Positions 5,753 through 8,939 of a DNA stretch of 8,939 bases are shown here, piece by piece; within the stretch, counting starts at the first letter, position 1, and the number at the start of each line of letters is the position of its first letter. A program made the position numbers and the translations under genes. The stretch comes from Actinomycetes bacterium (GTDB lineage Bacteria > Actinomycetota > Acidimicrobiia > Acidimicrobiales > Palsa-688), in assembly GCA_021798075.1 (NCBI GenBank), contig JAJZYO010000062.1, forward strand, positions 1-8,939, read 5' to 3'. The notes beneath the pieces were generated by a model. The model did no database searches, was not told where the DNA came from, and saw only the letters and a list, made by a program, of their open reading frames with translations.

Positions 5753-6016
5753 TCACACCGGGTGCCGGCGGCGCCGCTTGCTGAGCAGCCAGACCAGCAG
5801 GGCGGCAGCGAGCACCTCGAGGACCAGGGTGAGGAACCAGTGGGCACCCGGGCGGTGGAAGAGCAGGCCGGCCACCAGCCCACCTATCACGGCGCCGCCC
5901 AAGCCGCACAGCAGGGTCCACAACAACCCGATCGGGTTGGGCCCCGGGACGACAAGCCGGCCGAGCAGTCCGATCAGCAGGCCTCCGACCACGATGCTGA
6001 AGAGGAGAAAGAGCAC
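5753..6016 (-). CDS. GlsB/YeaQ/YmgE-type small membrane protein
   Basis: This 87-residue protein is almost entirely hydrophobic and fits the transglycosylase-associated (GlsB/YeaQ/YmgE) family. It has three predicted membrane segments: about 2-22, then about 29-52 with the Gly-rich LCGLGGAVIGGLVAGLLF, then about 60-79, ending in a basic KRRRR cluster. The signature GRLVVPGPNPIG (19-30) between helices 1 and 2 is characteristic. Members are stress-linked membrane proteins; the transglycosylase link in the name is historical and no enzyme activity is known. The start is GTG 6016. An in-frame TGA immediately precedes it, so no longer form is possible. GGGTGA adjacent to the start is a poor ribosome-binding site. 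It diverges from the DoxX-like gene and lies 77 bp before the nitroreductase on the same strand. Confidence 0.85.
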   Translation of the reverse strand: MLFLLFSIVVGGLLIGLLGRLVVPGPNPIGLLWTLLCGLGGAVIGGLVAGLLFHRPGAHWFLTLVLEVLAAALLVWLLSKRRRRHPV

Positions 6017-6160
6017 TCACCCATTGTGCGCCCGCTTCCCCGCCGACCGGCGGCTTTCCGGCTCAGGGCACCTCCACCCCTCGGCATCTGCCTTTGCGCC
6101 ACGAACGGGCTAAATTGCAGCCTTTCAGAGCCTTGCCAGAAACCCAGGAGGGAAGACGCT
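6017..6160. promoter_or_regulatory. Divergent intergenic region with doxX-like gene RBS
   Basis: No gene is seen here. AGGAGGG at 6146-6152 is a near-perfect ribosome-binding site 8 nt before ATG 6161. TAAATT at 6111-6116 is the only AT-rich -10-like box on the plus strand and would give a leader of about 40 nt, but no matching -35 is visible. The minus-strand start at 6016 has GTGAGTGCTC around it, ten bases shared with the TetR-like operator near 5143. Confidence 0.5.
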
Positions 6161-6922
6161 ATGGGACTTGCCAAGTTCGCGCTCCGCACAACCGTGGGCG
6201 GCATCATCATGGGCCACGGCCTGCAAAAGCTGAAGGGGAGCTTCGGGGGCCCGGGGCTGGAGGGGACAGCCAAGATGATGGAGTCTCTCGGCCTCCACCC
6301 TCCCAAGTACCAGGCTTGGGCCGTGGCCCTTTCCGAGACCGTGGGAGGCGGGCTCACCGCGGCCGGGTTCCTCTCCCCGCTCGGGCCCTCGATGATCATG
6401 GGTTCCCAGGCTGTCGCCATAAACAAGGTGCACTTGAAGAACGGGTTCTGGTCCCACAAGGGGGGCTATGAGTACAACCTGACGTTGATGGCTGCGGCCT
6501 TCGCCTTGGCCGAGCTCGGCCCGGGCGGCTTTTCGCTCGACCGCCTCTTCGGCAAGCGTCGTTACGGTGCCGGCTGGGCGCTGGCCAGCGCCGGCTTGGC
6601 CCTCGGTGCCGCGGCGGCGACCGTCCAGCTCGCCCAGAAGTTCCGGCCGAAAGAGGTAGAGGGCGACTACGGCGCCGGCGGGTCAACGGCGGGCGCGGCT
6701 GGCACCAATGGAGGTTCCGCCGACAGTAGCGGGTTCGGTACGGCGAGCGGTGACGCCGGCAGGGCGGCTACCGGGACCGGCGGAGGGATGAGCAGTGACG
6801 CCGGCAGGGCGGCTACCGGGACCGGCGGAGGGATGAGCGGTGACGCCGGCGGGACGGCGACAAAAGCGGGGGGTACCCCCGGCGGGGCCTCCACCGAGAC
6901 CGGCGGTGGCGCCACGAGTTGA
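6161..6922 (+). CDS. DoxX-family membrane protein with repetitive Gly/Ala/Thr tail
   Basis: This 253-residue protein starts at ATG 6161 with a strong AGGAGGG site. Residues 1-155 form a DoxX-like four-helix membrane unit: LRTTVGGIIMGHGLQKLKGSFGGPGLEGTA (early helix and the Gly-rich HGLQKL-FGG signature), ALSETVGGGLTAAGF (56-70), a third helix near 75-90, NLTLMAAAFALAEL (106-119), and a final segment WALASAGLALGAAAATVQL (139-157). DoxX proteins are small membrane proteins linked in some bacteria to thiol and oxidative stress; the role here is unknown. Residues about 168-253 are a low-complexity tail of Gly, Ala, Thr, Ser and Asp. It includes a 15-residue repeat (SGDAGRAATGTGGGM, from residue 196) encoded by a 45-bp tandem repeat. 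Most relatives are about 130-180 residues, so the tail is an extension. It ends 2 bp from the converging MFS stop. Confidence 0.85.
   Translation: MGLAKFALRTTVGGIIMGHGLQKLKGSFGGPGLEGTAKMMESLGLHPPKYQAWAVALSETVGGGLTAAGFLSPLGPSMIMGSQAVAINKVHLKNGFWSHKGGYEYNLTLMAAAFALAELGPGGFSLDRLFGKRRYGAGWALASAGLALGAAAATVQLAQKFRPKEVEGDYGAGGSTAGAAGTNGGSADSSGFGTASGDAGRAATGTGGGMSSDAGRAATGTGGGMSGDAGGTATKAGGTPGGASTETGGGATS
6746..6861 (+). repeat. 45-bp in-frame tandem repeat in the DoxX-like tail
   Basis: Units at 6746-6790 and 6791-6835 differ at one base (AGCGG versus AGCAG near the start). A third, partial unit runs from 6836 to about 6861. The unit length is 15 codons, so gain or loss of a unit keeps the frame. 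Near-identity at the DNA level points to recent slippage or recombination. Confidence 0.9.
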
Positions 6923-6924
6923 CC

Positions 6925-8436
6925 TCAGCGTTCGCCGGCGGGCGCAGGGGTGGCGCCCGGCGCCGCCCCACCGCCGGCCAACCCGCCGGTGCCACGGTGA
7001 TGGAACACACGTGTCGCCGAGAGCAGCGCAGCTAGGGCCATGATGCCGGCCGAGGACAGGAAGGCTGCGTGGAGGCCGGTCGTGAACGTTCCGGCGAGGT
7101 GGTGCGACAGGTGCGTCGTGCCGACAAAGATGGCGAACGCGAGGCCCCGGGGGATCGACCTGGCCGACACCAGGATGGCGACGGCGAAGGAAAAGACCAT
7201 GCCGACGTTGGCGAAGGTGCGCAGCATCCCCGATGCCAAGCCGAACTGCCGGGACGGGACCGCCTTCATCACGGCTGATTGGTTGGCGGGGAAAAACCCC
7301 CCTGCGCCGATGCCGTTCACGACCGCAGCCACCACGACCAGCCACAGGGCCGTACCCGGGGCGAGGCGCGAATAGAAGAACAGCGCCAAGATCTGGACGC
7401 CCAACCCGACGGTCGCCGGCCACACCGGGCCGACGCGGTCGGCCAACCGGCCCCCGAACGGCCCTATGAAACCCCCCACCACGTACCCGGGCACGAGCAA
7501 GAGGGACGCCCGTAACGGGGTCAAGTCGCGCACCCCCTGCAGGTACATGATCACCATGAACAACACGGCGAAATTGGCCATGGCCTGGAAGAGCGACGCG
7601 AGGAAGGTCGGGCTCACCGTCGGTATGCGGAACAACGACAACTCGAGCATGGGCGCCCGGCGCACCCGTTCGACGAAGACGAACACGACGAGCAGCACCA
7701 GCCCGCCGGCTAGCGCCGTCACGACCTCACCCGTAAAGTCGCTCGTGGACAGCTTGGTCATGGCCCACAGCACCCCGAACAAGCCGGTTCCCAGTACCAG
7801 CATCCCGGCCAGGTCCAGCTGCTGGTGCCGGCGCTCCCCCCGGTCGTGGAGCACCCGGAGGGCGAGGGCGAAAGCGGCGACACCGGCCGGCACGTTGATC
7901 CAAAAGATCCACCGCCACGATGCGTAGGTGATGATCACGCCCCCGAGGAGGATGCCGAGGATGGCCCCCGCATTGAAGCCGATGGCGTTGAACCCGTAGG
8001 CCCTCCCCCGCCTCTCCGGCGGGAACGTGTCGGCGATGACAGCCCCGCTGTTGGCACTGATGAGGGCGCCCCCCACCCCCTGCACGACCCGGAAACCTAT
8101 GATCGTCGCCTCGTTGGTCGCCAGGGCGCACAGCGCCGAGCCGATGATGAAGATGATGAAGCCCGTTTCGTACATCTTCACCCGGCCGAACATGTCCCCC
8201 AGGCGGCCGACCTGGGTGGCCAGGAGAGTGATCACGAGCAGGTAGGAGATGATCACCCAGACCACGCCGGAGATCGGCACGTGAAGGGAGCGCTCGAGGT
8301 CAGGCAGGGCAAGCACCACGATCGTCGTGTCGATGGCTGCCATCAGCACGCCGATCATGATCACCACCAGGGCGAGGCCCGTCCGGCTGCTGGCGGCGGG
8401 TACGGCAGTGCCCGGAGCCTGGGCGGGGGCCTTCAT
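6925..8436 (-). CDS. Second MFS drug-efflux-type transporter (DHA2-like)
   Basis: This 503-residue MFS exporter has about 14 predicted helices. TM1 has AAIDTTIVVLALPDL (33-47), the DHA2 signature. Motif A is GRLGDMFGRVK (77-87). WRWIFWINVPAG (174-185) follows TM6. Motif C in TM5 reads AGAILGILLGG (156-166) and lacks the usual proline of GPxxGG, unlike the first MFS protein. The hydrophilic C-terminal tail is rich in Gly, Ala and Pro. It is too diverged from the first MFS protein (3403-5064) to be a recent duplicate. ATG 8436 has GGGAGGG 7 nt upstream. The ATG overlaps the stop of a 20-codon upstream ORF by an ATGA junction. No regulator gene is adjacent. Export of hydrophobic toxic compounds by proton antiport is the family role; the substrate is unknown. 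Confidence 0.92.
   Translation of the reverse strand: MKAPAQAPGTAVPAASSRTGLALVVIMIGVLMAAIDTTIVVLALPDLERSLHVPISGVVWVIISYLLVITLLATQVGRLGDMFGRVKMYETGFIIFIIGSALCALATNEATIIGFRVVQGVGGALISANSGAVIADTFPPERRGRAYGFNAIGFNAGAILGILLGGVIITYASWRWIFWINVPAGVAAFALALRVLHDRGERRHQQLDLAGMLVLGTGLFGVLWAMTKLSTSDFTGEVVTALAGGLVLLVVFVFVERVRRAPMLELSLFRIPTVSPTFLASLFQAMANFAVLFMVIMYLQGVRDLTPLRASLLLVPGYVVGGFIGPFGGRLADRVGPVWPATVGLGVQILALFFYSRLAPGTALWLVVVAAVVNGIGAGGFFPANQSAVMKAVPSRQFGLASGMLRTFANVGMVFSFAVAILVSARSIPRGLAFAIFVGTTHLSHHLAGTFTTGLHAAFLSSAGIMALAALLSATRVFHHRGTGGLAGGGAAPGATPAPAGER
6939..6959. terminator. Possible GC hairpin at the convergent gene ends
   Basis: CGGGCGC (6939-6945) pairs with GCGCCCG (6953-6959) across a 7-nt loop, starting 17 nt past the doxX-like stop. 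It lies within the 3' end of the opposing MFS gene. There is no T-run, so it is at best a weak terminator or an mRNA-end stabiliser, and in GC-rich DNA a 7-bp stem can occur by chance. Confidence 0.25.
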
Positions 8437-8501
8437 GACCGAGCCCTCCCGACAGCCTGTACCAGGGCGCTCCAGGCTTGGGCGGGAGTCTTCATGGTCG
8501 A
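8417..8501. repeat. Duplicated start region of the second MFS gene
   Basis: Two direct copies of 26 bp (8417-8442 and 8476-8501), offset by 59 bp, each hold an ATG with codons for MK-x-PAQA on the minus strand. They match at 21 of 26 positions, and all mismatches are transitions. Confidence 0.75.
8433..8495 (-). CDS. Possible 20-codon upstream ORF overlapping the MFS start
   Basis: ATG 8495 opens a frame reading MKTPAQAWSALVQAVGRARS, with TGA at 8435-8433 overlapping the MFS ATG in an ATGA junction. Its first residues, MKTPAQA, mirror the MFS start MKAPAQA, because a 26-bp stretch around the two starts is duplicated (8476-8501 and 8417-8442, 21 of 26 identical, all five differences transitions). 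The two ATGs are in different frames. The ribosome-binding site of the MFS gene lies within this ORF, so translational coupling or leader-peptide control is plausible. Its own Shine-Dalgarno is weak. It may instead be an untranslated relic of a start-region duplication. Confidence 0.35.
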   Translation of the reverse strand: MKTPAQAWSALVQAVGRARS

Positions 8502-8561
8502 GTTCTCACGGACATCCCGGCCCAGGTTAGGTTGATCGGTAGCGGGCTAACGTCTCTATTG
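8502..8561. promoter_or_regulatory. Short divergent intergenic region
   Basis: This region holds the upstream sequences of the MFS/upstream ORF (minus) and the DUF1810 gene (plus). On the plus strand TAACGT (8548-8553) lies 8 nt before GTG 8562, consistent with a leaderless start. No good -35 or operator is visible. Confidence 0.3.
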
Positions 8562-8939
8562 GTGCCGGACAGCCGCTTCGACCTCGAGCGCTTCGTGTCG
8601 GCCCAGGACGCCGGCGGCACCTACCAGCGTGCGCTCGGGGAACTGCGGAGGGGGCGGAAGGAGAGCCACTGGATGTGGTTCGTGTTCCCCCAGCTGGCCG
8701 GCCTCGCCAGGAGCGCGATCTCCGCCCGCTACGCCATCTCGTCGCTCGAAGAAGCGAGGGAATACCTGGCCCACCCCGTCCTCGGCACCCGCCTGGTCGA
8801 GTGCGCCAAGGCAGTGGCCGCGGCGCCGGCCGGCGCCAGCGCGGAGGACGTTTTCGGGCCGGTCGACGCGCTGAAGCTTCGGTCGTCCATGACATTGTTC
8901 CTCCGGGCCGACCCCGACCAGGGTGCCTTCGCGGAGGTG
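8562..8939 (+). CDS. DUF1810 family protein, 3' truncated by window edge
   Basis: There are 126 codons from GTG 8562 to the window end with no stop. The sequence matches the DUF1810 pattern: FDLERFVSAQD (6-16), YQRALGELRRGRKESHWMWFVFPQLAGL (21-48, the most conserved block, with the SHWMWF-PQL core), then ARYAISSLEEAREYLAHPVLGTRL (55-78). It continues with EDVFGPVDALKLRSSMTLF (95-113). Family members are usually about 140-150 residues, so perhaps 20 residues are missing. The function of the family is not established in anything I can cite; the protein is soluble, with no signal peptide. The adjacent TTG at 8559 is an alternative start. No Shine-Dalgarno is seen, and a TAACGT box 8 nt upstream suggests a leaderless message. 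Confidence 0.88.
   Translation, partial: MPDSRFDLERFVSAQDAGGTYQRALGELRRGRKESHWMWFVFPQLAGLARSAISARYAISSLEEAREYLAHPVLGTRLVECAKAVAAAPAGASAEDVFGPVDALKLRSSMTLFLRADPDQGAFAEV

Noticed and set aside
5666..6160. In-frame upstream extension of the doxX-like gene
   Set aside because: The frame is open by GC bias, but AGGAGGG 8 nt before ATG 6161 and the family N-terminus fix the start there. The extension would run antisense through the GlsB-like gene.
5974..6459. 161-codon minus-strand frame overlapping the GlsB-like and DoxX-like starts
   Set aside because: It is antisense to the well-supported doxX-like gene and has no family features.
1..8939. Biosynthetic, defence or mobile-element cassette
   Set aside because: I looked for transposase, integrase, toxin-antitoxin, nuclease/helicase and biosynthetic motifs on both strands and saw none. 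The gene set is regulators, flavoproteins, exporters and small membrane proteins.

Overview
The window is very GC-rich DNA with compact, mostly leaderless or short-leader bacterial genes. It uses GTG and TTG starts freely and carries an actinobacterial-style gene set: a MocR regulator paired with a flavin-binding protein, TetR/MFS pairs and DUF1810. I read it as an actinobacterium, possibly an acidimicrobial or other environmental lineage. The phylum-level call is inference. No rRNA, tRNA, transposase, phage gene or CRISPR array is visible.

Layout: (1) At 1-221 a partial gene of no recognised family runs off the left edge on the minus strand. A perfect 13-bp inverted repeat encloses its start codon. 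(2) At 263-326 lies a short 16-bp tandem repeat. (3) At 338-2368 a MocR-type regulator (minus) and an FMN-binding PNPOx-like protein (plus) diverge from a tiny AT-rich promoter region with one palindrome. (4) At 2369-2786 there is a gene-poor stretch with an 11-bp tandem repeat and a decayed relative of the gene at 1-221. (5) At 2787-5675, all on the minus strand, are a small nitroreductase, a 14-TM DHA2 drug-efflux MFS protein and a TetR regulator. TetR overlaps the end of the MFS gene, and a TetR-like operator sits inside the MFS promoter. (6) At 5753-6922 a GlsB/YeaQ-type small membrane protein (minus) and a DoxX-family membrane protein with a repetitive low-complexity tail (plus) diverge. 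(7) At 6925-8495 a second 14-TM-type MFS transporter on the minus strand is preceded by, and overlaps, a 20-codon upstream ORF that copies its start region. (8) From 8562 a DUF1810 gene runs off the right edge.

Functionally this is a stress, detoxification and efflux neighbourhood: flavin-dependent enzymes, two multidrug-type exporters, two local regulators and small membrane stress proteins. The clearest regulatory logic is TetR repression of the MFS-tetR operon through the palindrome between -35 and -10. Next clearest is MocR control of the divergent flavoprotein. I see no obvious new multi-gene defence or biosynthetic system. The least explained items are the small paralogous family (1-221 and 2488-2652) with its start-codon hairpin, and the duplicated start region forming an upstream ORF in front of the second MFS gene.
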